Shown piece by piece: positions 25,081 to 36,497 of a DNA stretch of 64,000 nucleotides. The stretch is from the NCBI GenBank assembly GCA_009760855.2, contig WPIO01000069.1, positions 1,264,501-1,328,500 on the forward strand, written 5' to 3'. The stretch is from Cristatella mucedo (Eukaryota > Bryozoa > Phylactolaemata > Cristatellidae). Both the position numbers and the translations under genes were made by a program. Within the stretch, counting starts at the first letter, position 1. Each line of letters opens with the position of its first letter. The notes under the pieces are model-generated. The model did not search any database. It saw only the letters and a program-made list of their open reading frames with translations, and was not told the DNA's origin.

Positions 25081-25356
25081 TCAATATAACTTAGAAGAGC
25101 TGTGGTTGGTCGCTTTAGCTTTTGAAAATGTCGATATCGATCGCGTTTCAGAAGTTTCATTGCTAACGCCAACTCGTGTTCCCGTTGCATTAACCTTTGA
25201 GGTCGACAAAGATGGAATTTGTTTGGCGGTATATCTGTCATAAGCCAATGTGTCGGTTGCTTTAAAATTTGAGGTCGATGCAGATGCAGAAATAATTGCT
25301 GTAGCTGTATTGCTCTCACGAACCCCTGTGTTTGAACTTCTTACAGAGTCACTGGT
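25081..25356 (-). CDS. IgSF receptor, terminal exon: Ser/Thr-rich cytoplasmic tail
   Basis: Acceptor CTTTGTAG at 25357-25364, then 91 codons in phase 0 starting TSDSVRSSNTGVRESN and ending SSSKLY with TGA at 25081-25083. Phase agrees with the donor of the transmembrane exon. The tail is rich in Ser and Thr and contains three imperfect repeats aligned on S-x-S-T: SASTSNFKAT, SLSTSKVNAT and SISTFSKAKAT. The DNA repeats are still visible (TCGACCTCAA twice). No ITIM or ITAM pattern is apparent. Open frames also exist in the other minus frame and on the plus strand, so the case rests on splice phase and composition. If the preceding weak donor is not used, the protein would end six bases after that junction instead. 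Confidence 0.5.
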   Translation of the reverse strand, partial: TSDSVRSSNTGVRESNTATAIISASASTSNFKATDTLAYDRYTAKQIPSLSTSKVNATGTRVGVSNETSETRSISTFSKAKATNHSSSKLY

Positions 25357-25434
25357 CTACAAAGTCAAATTAAGTTAGGCCAATTCAAGAGATTTATTAG
25401 AATGTCAGGGCCAATGTAAACGTATCTCCGTGTT

Positions 25435-25625
25435 CGTGTAAGCTCACAAAGCCACAGAGGCTATGCGGTTATAATGCAGTAGAATTTTCTAGAGTGCATT
25501 ACAAGCCTAAGCGGCTTTCAGCGCACGTAATATAGCCATTAGACTTTGCCTTGCACATTAAAGAGGAAAGTGACAAGTTCAGCTGAGTCAGGAAAGCAGT
25601 TGAGGTCGTAGAATCGCGGAAGCGG
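25435..25625 (-). mobile_element. LINE-B 3' UTR fragment
   Basis: Minus-strand match to the LINE-B UTR: GCCTAAGCGGCTTTCAGCGC and GAGTCAGGAAAGCAGTTGAG. Lies in the intron before the tail exon. Confidence 0.75.
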
Positions 25626-25829
25626 CAGGTCAGGAATAGTGTCAGTTGAAGGTTTTCAACCCACTTGTTATCAAAATTACAGAATCGCCTTCGGCAGAAC
25701 TGTAACCTATGCCTCGGTCACGACACAAGAGCACCCTAATCCTAGGCTAGTCTATCTGTATAAATGATATTACAGAAATATTGAACTTTTCCGTTGTAAG
25801 TGTCTGCAAGTAAGAAATACAACGACTTT

Positions 25830-26560
25830 TGATGTTGTCAAAGACTGTTGGAGAGGCCTGCCCCAACGTCGGTGCTGCAAAGCTACTTCGCAGCTGCCTA
25901 CGGCTGCCGACCACTGGGCCTCAAATGACTCATCGACCACACTCAGCTTCACGATAGTCCCGACCATGCTTGATGTTCACGTTCGTGAAGACATCGCCAT
26001 GTTTATTTCTGTCGTTTGTCTCTCGTCGTGCGACTAGGGGGTACTAGGAGGTACCAGATACAATGCTGTTCTTCCCCAGCCGGACTCACACTGCGCCGAC
26101 TAGCCAGCAGGCGTCCTGAGTACCGACTCATTAGGTGCTGCATTTGGACCGTATCGGCTAGCTAAGCTACGTTTAATTGGAACAAGTCAGCTGTGGTCAC
26201 GTGACCCATTTGTCCTGCAGCAAAGTAACTTTCTGCTCGTCCAACGGCCTGTTTGGACGCTATGCCCTCTCTTTCCCTCTCCCGCTCTTTTTCTTCTCTC
26301 GGCTCGCTCCGAAGTTGCTTCCATGACGGCTTCTGCATCCGTATTCACGATCGCTCTTTTGTGTTCGCCAGCATATGTTACAATACAGCCGTCGTCGTCA
26401 GCACCACAAATCCCTTCTGGGAGCCTCGTTCATCTTCGTCTCTCGGCCATCTGTATGCGAGCCCCTACACCAGTACAGGTCATATTCAATTCTAAACAGT
26501 CTGGTGCCATCGGTTCTTTCACAATACGTGTGCAAATGAAGTAGACAGAGGTTTTTGAGC
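25830..26560. other. GC-rich segment, unassigned
   Basis: Clearly higher GC and CpG than its surroundings. Short frames on both strands without motifs, and pyrimidine-rich stretches near 26265-26300. It lies in the large intron between the transmembrane and tail exons. Confidence 0.4.
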
Positions 26561-26639
26561 CCGAGTGTTGTGGGTGATCGAGGCTTAGTTACACAAAAAT
26601 TGCTTACTGGGTTTGACTTATCAACACTGCCTAGGGTTG

Positions 26640-27250
26640 CTTTTGTAATTAGTTGCTTACAAAGCTTCTTTGAGAGGAGCAGGGGCTAGACCTGAGACTG
26701 AAGGTACATTTATTATGTAAGAAATGCATATAAGCTTACGATCTATACGCTGTAGAAATACTGCGATGAGAATAGTATCCCGAGAGCTCCAAGAATTTTT
26801 TAGATTCAGAAATGGATTTCAGGATGACGTCACTGGTAGGCCACCTTAAGTGCAGACATTGGGGGCTGTACTAAACTAAAAGAGAAGAGTCCAGTGGATA
26901 TGTTAGTGATGACAGAAGTCCAGAAGGGATGTATTGCCTCAGGGGTTGACGCTTAGAATTTGTCCATATTGCTGCCACAGAGCTAGTTAGGGCTAGCCCT
27001 AACTAGATAGATATAACATAGATCACCGTCAGGATAACCAGGTAATCAGCTAACCTGGAAGAAATTAAGTTTTAAATAGTAGACAGGATATTTTTGGTTG
27101 CGGTTCTGTGATTCCATAGCAATTGCGCAGATTGTAGACTTTTTTGTCAGTTTAGACCATATTAGACTGGTCTGATCTCCAGTAGTTCTTGTATACCTGG
27201 CACTGGAAGTCTGTCATCGTTTTGGGGAATTGTGTTAAAAGATGAGCGAA
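26640..27250 (-). mobile_element. LINE-A linker/RT N-terminal fragment
   Basis: Minus-strand counterpart of 9720-10300 of the reference copy: shared phrases include GGATGACGTCACTGG and GCAGACATTG. Heavily diverged. Confidence 0.65.
26983..27006. repeat. 24-bp perfect palindrome
   Basis: Two 12-base arms meet with no spacer; the core reads TTAGGGCTAGCCCTAA. It lies inside the LINE-A fragment at 26640-27250. Confidence 0.95.
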
Positions 27251-27384
27251 CTCCAGAGGCACGACATATTGCTTAGAAAAAGTAGTTAAAAATTGAGATT
27301 ACTACCTATGGGATTGTTGTGAGTACAACTTTTAATAAAATGGAAAGTGAGAATCACATGCACATGCCTCGATGGAGAGATGCC

Positions 27385-27772
27385 ACCGGTATTCTAGGAA
27401 CCTCAAATCCTTTGGAGACCCTGCATGTAGTTCGCATGCTCCCAAAGCCCGGAACTCCCTCCCGACTGGAGTCTGACTATCCCCAGACTTGACCACATTT
27501 AAAACGAACTTAAGCATTTAGTGGGTCCTTGTAATTCGTCCTTCATGTGCTTATACATCCTGACACTGTGCATGCTGCTACTAACCACGTTTGCATGCTG
27601 ACCCTGTGCATGTCACCCCTAACCATGTTAATCATGTTTATCAAGCATCATATTACTCACCATTGAATAGTGCTTCCCTTTGCAGCTAATGTGAAACACC
27701 TAGCAAGAGATTGAGCTCTCTGAGGGCACACTATGAAGTGCATTATTATTATTATTATTATCATTATTATAG
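27385..27772 (+). mobile_element. LINE-A 3' end
   Basis: Starts at the ACCTCAAATCCTTTGGAGAC phrase, covers the 3' UTR and hairpin (27690-27735) and ends in (ATT)n at about 27742-27772. Confidence 0.9.
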
Positions 27773-28199
27773 CAACCGAAGTAGTTACAAAGAAATGGTC
27801 GTAACTTAAAGCTAATGAATGAGCTTTGTCGGGAGCAATGGGCCATCGGTGTCAACCGATCACACAGACCAAGCAAGGCGTCCATATAATTGACAGGATC
27901 ATGTAACAGAGTTTATTGTTTTCAGAAAACGTCCGCTGGTAAATATCCAGCAGAATCGCAGACGTTGTGTTGGTCAAAAAGCCAGCACTTCAAAGTGATA
28001 GCCGAAAGGCAGTTGCAATCCCTAGCATTGAGTTCAAACCATATTTTAGCGAGATGTAGGTTTAAATACACTTGGTTCGATGAAAAAGTAAAGTCTGCAT
28101 TAAATTAGTTGGTGGCTACTGATTGCCTATTCATCGGCTATGTAATTGACGAAAATCGCTAATTGCTTACATAAAGTTAAGCATAGCGAAATAGTCTAG
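27773..28199. other. No feature recognised
   Basis: A 72-codon plus frame at 27890-28108 has no motif. Confidence 0.4.
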
Positions 28200-29127
28200 A
28201 TGTCGGTAAAAATGAAATGCTGCTCATAGGACACTCTGAGAGTGAGGCTCCATTTATAAGGCTGTGCTCATCTAATAGGTGATGGTGCTAGGCAAGCCAT
28301 CACCACCTGCTCGTAAGTTATGTGTCGTTTATTGCAGCGGCCTAAATTTTAAAAGCTTCATTCAGGAGACTGCTTCTACAGCTTGCCATCAAGCCCGAGC
28401 CCTATCTAAGATTTGGGCTGTCTTTCACAGTGGCTAGGAAAGGATTTAACTAGCTCCTTAGTTCTGCCTCAGCTTGATTATTTTCATTCCGTTCTGTCTG
28501 GTCTACCGAAGAAAGCAACTATGCAGCAGATTGTTAGCTATGGATATGGCTGCAAGGCTAGTGTTCAAGTCCCAGAGATTTGAGCACGTGTCTTTTTTGC
28601 TTAAAGAGCTAGGATAGTGGCCGTTTGATCAATTGATACATTTCAAAGTTCTTATACTGACCCACAAGGCCCACCACGGCTTGGCTTCTCCATACCTAGC
28701 TGAACTGCTGCACCAGTTTTAGTCTCCCCGTGCCCTCGGGTGCCAGATGGAAAATTAATTAGCTGTTCCGTTCCTCATCTCAAAGACCGTCGGCGACAGA
28801 AACTTTAGCTCTGCAGGTCCCACACCGTGGAACTCACTCTCATAATACTTATGCAACAATAACTACTCTCCTGCTGCTGAGTGTGGCTCATTCTTTTCAG
28901 CGGTCCAGAGCTGCTACTTCCATGCTACTCACTTCCTCAACTGTTCTCCTGACTGCTATGCTTCCCACTTTTTCTTTGTTGAGTGTCATGAAGTCGGTTG
29001 GATACAAAATGCCTAACGAAAGCTGCTTAGGCTGTAAGTGGCATATAGAAGCTCTCACGCCCAACACCCGCAAAGTCTTTGTGGCTCAGTGGTGTTACAT
29101 ACATAGATACCTTACTTTACATTACGT
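28200..29127 (+). mobile_element. LINE-B, C-terminal RT and 3' UTR
   Basis: Longest clear LINE-B 3' segment on the plus strand. Broken frames follow the order of the minus copy at 38530-39420: LPKKAT counterpart near 28505, FKSPRFEHV counterpart near 28563, HGLASPYLAELLHQF near 28676, then the UTR ending CTTTACATTACG. Many stops. Confidence 0.82.
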
Positions 29128-29309
29128 TGCATAGCGGCTTGGAGTATACAGACCAAAATTCAACTTGCCCCACTTACTGCATTTAAGTGTTCAAACAAGT
29201 TCTATTTCAGGATGTAGTCAAGCAATGTAATTTGAAAGATGATCGCCGAGTTAGTTTCTGAGTGAGACACGAATTCTATTTAATGCAGTTGAGATCAGAA
29301 AGAAGTATC

Positions 29310-29452
29310 GGTTTGGTGCAGTGGTTAAGGTGCTCACCCCGATGAAAGTCCAGCTGAGTTCTTAGGCTCAGGTCCGAAGGCATACGAGAAGCGCCTGAGT
29401 AAAGATTAAGTTCTGTTAATGCTCTATATAAATGAACTATATAATAACATTG
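29310..29452 (+). mobile_element. SINE-1, diverged
   Basis: Head GGTTTGGTGCAGTGGTTAAG, then a degraded B-box region near 29366-29380, then the tail GAAGCGCCTGAGTAAAGATT and CTATATAAATGAACTATATA. Confidence 0.85.
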
Positions 29453-30129
29453 TTACTCAATCAGTTCAGGCATAGTTTTCAGGCAAGACAAGATTTTAAT
29501 TACGTTAACCGGTCCTGTCATTTCATGAAACAAGCTAGAAGCTTGAGTATTTGGTGTTTCCTATGAAGCTGTTATAATTCTAAGATAATGGTAACCAAAA
29601 GATGGTGAGTGAGAGTTCATTATGACTTCATAAAATGTCTTCAAGCTGACCTGCTAGTGGATACAGATATTTCAGGGTTAGTTTTTCATAAACTAATAAA
29701 ATGATGGTGAATTCAAGATAACTTGTAAGATCAAAGAAGTATCCAGTTATCTCTAAGCCGATCAAACTTGGTGAAACCCGATGGTTAATCAACGTGCATA
29801 ATTTTGAGCAGGAGTCGGTGTCTGATTCTCAAATGCAATTTGGTAGAATAGCACTTAAATTGTACATTTTGGGATATTTATAGACTATTTAGACAAAACA
29901 CGTTTAGTATGGCATATCAATGAAGATGATTTTCCTATTTTTTAATAGTTAGCATAATGGCATTGTTTAGTTGCTGAAATTTAAAATTAAGTTGACAAAA
30001 AATTATTATGAAATATTACACACCCGTATTTGGTGTCATTCCAAAATAGTTTAATTTATGTAGGTTATGCCGAATAAATTTCAAAATAGGTAGTTCTGAA
30101 AATTATATAATTAATTAGTTGGGTCAGAG
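29453..30129. other. No feature recognised
   Basis: AT-rich intronic-looking sequence. Confidence 0.45.
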
Positions 30130-30260
30130 GGCTGAGATAGTCCGCGAGGTAAGGTGGTCGCTCTTCATGACCAAGTTCGTGGGTTTTGATCTCGCCGTTG
30201 GGCAATGCCGTTTAGCCAGCTGGTAGAATCGGTAATAGCCGATAACGCTCTTCAGCTGAT
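30130..30260 (+). mobile_element. SINE-2, diverged
   Basis: GGCTGAGATAGTCCGCGAGG head, GTAAGGTGGTCGCT, then TCGTGGGTTTTGATCTCG as degraded B box. Confidence 0.7.
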
Positions 30261-30544
30261 GTAGATATGAGGTTGCTAAATTACCTAAGATTACCTAAGA
30301 TCTACTATTAAGTAGATTTAATGAAAATGCACCGAATAACATGCTTTGGCTGAGTTAGGTCCTTCTTGTTCAAGGAAAGTACTACAAGATGGGACTTCGA
30401 TATTTTATTAGACCGAGGTCACGCTCTTAATTCTTTTTACATGCAAAAGCACCACTTACTAAAACGGACTGCCGATATTTTGAGTTCAAAGGGTAAATTA
30501 AAATATGTATTACACGTTGGTGACAGTAGTTAAAAAAATCAAAC

Positions 30545-30783
30545 CTGAATATCGTTTTGAGGTGTCTGTCTTGAATTCAATTGAGAGCTTCTTGATCGTG
30601 TTGCAACCAGCATTTGCAATTGGCTCCATGAAGAGAGATAATCCTGCATTTCCGCCACTGATGGATAACGTGGGCTCCTAAGCTTGAAGCTACAGGTCAC
30701 AGTTACCAGTAACAAAATAATTATAGTAATAATACCAACTGAATAAAATAAGTCCATCGTAGATGCACGATTTACGGTTACTC
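30545..30783 (-). CDS. IgSF receptor, transmembrane exon
   Basis: Acceptor ACTTTTTTCAG before 30783 and a 239-nt exon, phase 1 at its start and phase 0 at its end. It encodes a short stalk (VTVNRASTMD), a hydrophobic helix of about 22 residues (positions 12-33, containing GIITIIILLLVTVT), a basic stop-transfer KLRSPR, and then about 45 cytoplasmic residues (SVAEMQDYLSSWSQLQML and a Ser/Arg-rich end). Orientation is type I: Ig domains outside, tail inside. The donor CAG|GTTTGA is weak; the same bases supply an in-frame TGA at 30539-30541, so unspliced RNA would end the protein at NDIQV. Assignment to this gene is inferred from phase, order and strand. Confidence 0.65.
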
Positions 30784-30949
30784 CTGAAAAAAGTCAAGGT
30801 ACAAATGCATGGAATAAACACCTATTTCAAATGGAAACCAAAAGAGTTTCAACTATTCCAAACTTTTATTTATTATTCAGTGTATCTTCTACGAATAGCT
30901 GATGTTAGTGATTATGTCGCCACATATACAGAATGATTTAACAGAATTA

Positions 30950-31085
30950 TGTAAAGCGACAGAAGAGCCTCTTCGGCTATCTCCACTGCTTGCAGTGGCG
31001 ATAAAAATCACCCATTGCTGGATTCTAACCTACGACCGATGCCGTCACAAAGAATCACCTTACCTACTGGGCCATCGTGGCTCAC
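30950..31085 (-). mobile_element. SINE-2, minus strand
   Basis: Reverse complement gives GAGCCACGATGGCCCAGTAG, GGTAAGGTGATT, a degraded B box and the ATCGCCACTGCAAGCAGTGG hairpin block. Confidence 0.85.
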
Positions 31086-31837
31086 TAATTTGCTTGCAGA
31101 CTAATGCCACTAAATTTTCGATGTTCCACGGCCTAAAGGCAGCGGAAATTTGGTTTTTATCCAATTTGACTCCATTGGGGTGTTTTAGGTTGCTGATATC
31201 CTCTTCAGTTGTTTTTTGGAAAATTTTATTAAATACCAGTCCTTTCTGACTATCTATAATTAATTTCTGAATTTCACAGGAAAACGAAGCATAGAAATGG
31301 GCTATCTAGCTTCGTCGCGTCCATCACTTAGCAAGGGAACTTTAAAGCACTCCTCTCACAATAACTAAAAATAATTTTAAAAATAATAGTTTTAAAATAA
31401 AAACTAAAAAAGATTACATTTGAAGCTAAACTGGTCAATGTTTTGCTTGCATTAGGGAGATATTCAAAATATAGGTTACCGCTTTTTAGCATAAAATATT
31501 GATGCCATTCCTGCTTAGAATATCTGTACTCGAATTAATGCATTCCCATGATTTATCTTATTTCTGTTTAATCAATTGCACTTGGGGAATATTAGCCCGT
31601 CCTGGCCGAAGATCTATGAGGTAGGGTCCATATTTGACAACATGATCTAATATTGTTGCGACACCTAATTTCATATGCAAAGAGTTAAAAAGCAATGTGA
31701 ACAACATATATAAGCGTATAACCTTTGTTTGTATCCTTCGGAGCCTTCCGGAACGAAGCGTTTTTGTTAACTCCTTTAATTCCCGCAGTAATGACAAATG
31801 ACAGAAGAATGACTGAATGGCAGATGGCCTTTTTAGT
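31086..31837. other. Intronic sequence, no feature recognised
   Basis: An 79-codon minus frame at 31558-31797 (MSLLRELKELTKTLRSGRLR) has no known motif and no clear splice context. Confidence 0.4.
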
Positions 31838-31925
31838 AATTATACATTTGATAGAGCACCCTCAGAAAACTCAATTTCTATCTAGGCACTTTAAATAGAC
31901 AGCGAAGGAAGCACGATCAAAATTA
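31838..31925 (-). mobile_element. LINE-A 3' tail
   Basis: Hairpin remnant GAGCACCCTCAGAAAACTCA to CTAGGCACTTTAAAT and the start of the UTR. Confidence 0.75.
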
Positions 31926-31974
31926 TTGACCAATAAAAACTTCACAGTTACTGTGAACGTAGTGTGACTTCGAA

Positions 31975-32935
31975 ATAGGATGGCTAAACACTCAAAGTTC
32001 AAATTCAAATTCAAAAAAACAAAGTTGGCTCTGACGCCACTTCTACCACCGAGTTTACACGATATCTCGATGAGCTGTTCCGAAGTGGCCTTTCACTAGA
32101 AAACTAACTTAGCTCAAAGTGAGATCTTCTTTCTGTCCATTAAATATAGTCAATCAATTTTGGGCTGTATTAACGAGTGGTACAACATCAAAGATTGTCC
32201 AAGCATTTGTAAAATCTTACCCTGACTTATATACCTCACTGCTTGCTGGTCTACCGGTTAGTAAAATGAGATGCTTACAGTCGGTGCCAGACTCTACAGC
32301 TAGGCTTACTTGTCATGGGCATGGCAATTGCCATATTACAGCACTTCTTGCCTATCTACACTGGCTATTACTCGAGCAGCTTAATGACTTCAAGGTACAG
32401 TCGGTCACATTTAAGTAACTTCATCATTCGACTCAAGCCTGGTTATCAAAACTGCTCTCTCACCCGCCTAGAAGTTTCTCACTCACATAATTTATCTATA
32501 CCTCCGGTCAACACCAAGCTTATGGAGATCTTTCCTTTAGTTTTTACACCAGCGAAGCCTAAACTCACTTCGAAATGACATCACGACAACTGACTTGACG
32601 ATTTAAAGTATCTTACAAACACCTGTTTATCAACGGAATATAGTGGATCCTTAGGCTTCTGCTTTTGCATACTTAAGGGTACTGGTGTTGTGAGTGCCAA
32701 TGCCAGCCATGTTTTTTTCGCGTTGACATGATGCATGTTCAACACAAATCATATTATGTTTTTTGAATTTGCGCATGGTACTGCTTAATATTTTATTACG
32801 CTGCCTCTATATTTAATATACTGCCACTAACCATAGGATCGTGCTTCCCATACAACAAGGGCAAAATGCCTAGAACAAGGTTCGGTTTTCTACGGTGGCT
32901 AAACAAATACATTGTGTTTATTATAATTATTACGG
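31975..32935 (+). mobile_element. LINE-A, RT C-terminal half and tail
   Basis: Begins at the counterpart of IGSAS, passes AFVKSYPDLYTSLLAGLPVS near 32196-32255 and YLHWLLLEQ near 32350, and ends with a degraded hairpin near 32868-32900. Old copy with many shifts. Confidence 0.82.
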
Positions 32936-33214
32936 AGTCGAATCTCAAACGTGGTATTATAGCTATTGTCAGTGATTGTTCCCAGGGAATTTCTTTGAGG
33001 AATTTAAGGGATAAAAGTGTCTATTTCTGAATTTTACTTACCTATATCCGATAATACCCTAACAGTTTTTTCTTAAAATTGCACTCACAAATTCATTGAA
33101 TTTCGAAAGTTTCCACAATCAACAACTTTAGCATTCAACAAAAATTGCTTTTAAAGGTACTCTTACTGGTTCAGTGCATTACAATATTTCGGAAAAAAAA
33201 ATTTGTATTTTTAT

Positions 33215-33620
33215 CGGAGACGTTTGATGCCCCCTCATGCCAACCTCAAATCCTTGGGAGACCATGCCTTTAGTTCGCATGCTCCCAAAGCCTGCAACTC
33301 ACTTCTGAATAGCAGCACGCCTCCTGACGATCACATTCAGAAGGAAAAGAAAAACGCTCCTGTTTATATAACCGTATCTAGTTGGTCATGTGATTAAATC
33401 TCCATGTACTTACGTATACTGACACTGCCCATGCAGCCATAAACCATACTTGCATGCTGACCCTGTGCATACGATCCTAACATTGTTATCCTAGTTATTT
33501 TCTGAGCATGCTATCACTAGCCATTCGATCATGCTTCCTTTGCAGTAAACGTAAAGCGCCTAGACAAAGATTTGATTCTCGGAGGGATTTTTATCAAGTG
33601 TATTATTGTCATTATTGATA
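33215..33620 (+). mobile_element. LINE-A 3' end
   Basis: NLKSLGDHAFSSHAPKACNS near 33240-33300, UTR, hairpin AAAGCGCCTAGACAAAGATT at 33554-33573, short (ATT)n-like end. The next 200 bases (33621-33829) hold an unassigned GC-moderate frame. Confidence 0.88.
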
Positions 33621-33829
33621 ATGTAATTCCATCGGTGCTGAGGCAACTAAAGAGTCCATTATTACGGCACGTATTGAATCCCGGGACCCGTAATACGGTT
33701 CATGTAGCAGCCACTGAACTGCAGCGATGCAGCCGACCTTCCCGGGATGCCTGTGGCCTGGAATCTTCTGATTCAGATTTAATTACTGCTGAGTTCACTA
33801 AAAATTAAAATGGTTCTGAATTGTCTGAA

Positions 33830-34165
33830 AATTGTCTGACAATTTCGGTGGTCCTAGACTGTGGAACTCGCTTCCACAATTCTTACACAACAACTACTCT
33901 CCTACTGCCGACTATAGCACATCTTTTTCAGCGGTCCTGAGCTGCTACTTCTATGATAATCACTACCTCAACTGCTCTCCTGACTCTGCCATGCTTCCCA
34001 CTTTCTCTTTGTTGCGTGAGACAAAGTCTGCTGGCTACCGAATGCGTACGGAAAGCCGCTTAGGCTGTGAGTGGGCTATACAAAACTCTCCTGCATAACA
34101 CCCACGTGGTCTTTATGACTTTGTGGAGTTACAGACGGAGATACAAACATACATACATTGTTCAA
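33830..34165 (+). mobile_element. LINE-B 3' end
   Basis: RLWNSLPQFLHNNYSPTADY near 33845-33905, then UTR and terminal CATA repeats at about 34145-34160. Confidence 0.9.
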
Positions 34166-35794
34166 TTTCATTCAAGGAATTCAGGGTGATTTCAGCTCGC
34201 ATTGATTCCGTACACATAAGATGAGATTTGTGTTGGGAAGCTCGTGTCAGAAATCCAAGTCTGTGTGGCTGGCGTGAGGATATGTCCTGTGGATGGATAT
34301 GTTTTGTTGATCCTACCTGCATAAGGAATATATTCCTAAAATCTTTATTTATTATTAAATTGAACGTGGGATGCATAAGGTTGCATAGCATTGTCGCACC
34401 TTAACAGCTTGGGATTAACAATTTCTATCCTACACGACCAAGTCAAATAGTAGCTCACGATATCTATTTTTTAGCATATCAATTAAATAAGTGGTTCAAT
34501 AAGCCTAAATTTTTGAACCGAGTATTTGTTTATGTAGAAATCCTTCCAGCTATCTCCTTTGCACACCAGACTTGAGCAGATAATCTACTTTTAATATAAG
34601 CTGGCTTTTTGTGTAACACTTTTTTTCTTAATGTTGCCTGTGTAATGCTCAAATATATCAGGCATGCTAATAATGATATCGTCGAGGTGAAAGTTTAGGT
34701 ATATGATTCTTGTTATTTTCTCCAAATTTGTGCGACAGTCAACAGAGTGACTTTGGCTTTGTGTTGATCATGTGCATGCTTTTAAAAAATTGGTTGTCCT
34801 CTACAGATTGTCTCTCTACTGAAATAATACAAATAAAATAATCCTTTTGGCATAGTCTAACGGTCCCTGAGTCATTGCTGCTGAGTCTTTGAGCATCTAT
34901 GGCAATAGGATTAGCTTCCCTTTAATAATTTAAATATGATCTAGAAACAAAATAACTTTCCTGAATTCTACAGGTAGTTTTTTCATCATTTATTAGTATT
35001 CTCAGGCAGGGCCTCGATTTTCCTAATAAATAAGCTGGAATGCACATTTGGGAGACTCATCCTATCATCGTGGCTTATGTAGAACTTCAAATAGACATCA
35101 ACTTCAAGATTGCAAGATATATACTACTTGGCAAACTTACAAAGCACAGCTAAAACACACTACAATTTTTCCAACACTCATGCCAACAACAGGCTCGTTA
35201 GAAAAATGGTTACATTTCAAGCTGATTACTACAATCATTCATTTGCATATCAGGTCTTATAGCTGTAAATATTTCGTTGAAAAATAATTTTTTTAGGAAA
35301 AGCCTGAGCTAGTAATATGGACTGCTCCACAACTGCACCGGAAAATTTGCTACTTAATCATTATCCCATCACTGCTTCACTTAAGAGTGTGTGTCGAACG
35401 CTTAATTGTGTACTTCCTTCTTTGCAGTGACTTATTCGAGTACGAAGTCTTCTTGTTACCTAACAAGGAAAACTTGTTTTCGGCTATGAAATGCACCAAT
35501 CTGTGGTCTTCATAAACTGCCAGGGCGTAGCTGTATGATGAAGACTAACCTTTGTTGCTTCTTTTTGTGTCTTACTCAACCACAGCAGTCTATTGCCAAC
35601 TCATCATTCAGCACTCTCTTCAGTTCATTGCCTCCAAGTGTACTTGCTCTGCAGCTGACTATGATATCATCACCGGCTCGGTTTAGTTTATAGTCGTACC
35701 TTGCAGCCCAGCCATGTGCAACTGACAGGCTCGTATCAACGACCCTTTTTGATGCAGTATGTGCTTTTCAAGCAGCCCTTGATATGTGACTCGA
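34166..35794. other. Intronic sequence, no feature supported
   Basis: Long AT-rich stretch. A minus-strand phrase HLDDIII near 34670-34690 is not backed by neighbouring RT motifs. Confidence 0.4.
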
Positions 35795-36463
35795 ATCGCT
35801 CACTGGCCTACCTGCATGTGCGATCAGGCGATTGCAGCTGGTGCAAAACTCTGCAGCTAGGCTTGTCTGTCGTGAACGTCGCAGTTGCCACATTACACCA
35901 CTTCTTGCAGTCCTGCACTGGCTCCTAGTAAAGCAACGGATTGACTTCAAGGTTTTGTCGCTCACTTTTAGGTCCCTTCATTCTATGGCTCCAGCCTATC
36001 TCTCAGATCAGTCCCCCATCAGGCCAAGTATCGTACCACCCGCTTTTCGGAATCAAACAGTCTTGGAATACCTCGTACAAACCTTAAATTTATTGGGGAC
36101 CGTGCATTTAGTTCGTATGCTCCCAAAGCCTGGAACTCTCTCCCGACCTGCGTCAGAAAATCCCCTGACCTGACCACATTTAAAAAAGAATATGAAAACA
36201 CACCTATTTAGGACAGCATTTAGTGGGTCACTGTCATTCGTCCTTGATGTGATTATGGGTGCTGACACTGTGTTTCCTGCCACTAACCACATTTGCATGC
36301 TGACCCCGTGCATTTCATCCCTAACCATGTTATTCATTTTGTTTGTTTATCAAGCATGATTTTACTTAGTATTCAATTGCATTTCCATTTTCTGCAAATG
36401 TAACGCCTAAAGAGAGATTAAGTTCTCTGAGGGCGCTTTATCAAGTGCATTATTATTATTATA
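35795..36463 (+). mobile_element. LINE-A 3' end (tandem copy 1)
   Basis: Starts at the ACTGGCCTACCTGCATGTGC phrase. The frame at 35832-36173 covers the [20 protein letters not shown] block. UTR, hairpin at 36402-36445 and (ATT)n follow. Confidence 0.93.
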
Positions 36464-36497
36464 ATTTCCAGTATTACAGGGTAACGAATTGTCTTCT

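Noticed and set aside
30902-31249. 115-codon plus frame in the receptor intron
   Set aside because: Its first half is a SINE-2 on the opposite strand.
34660-34695. An LTR-retrotransposon RT motif (HLDDIII) on the minus strand
   Set aside because: Only one short phrase matches; neighbouring frames carry stops and no other RT motif is present.
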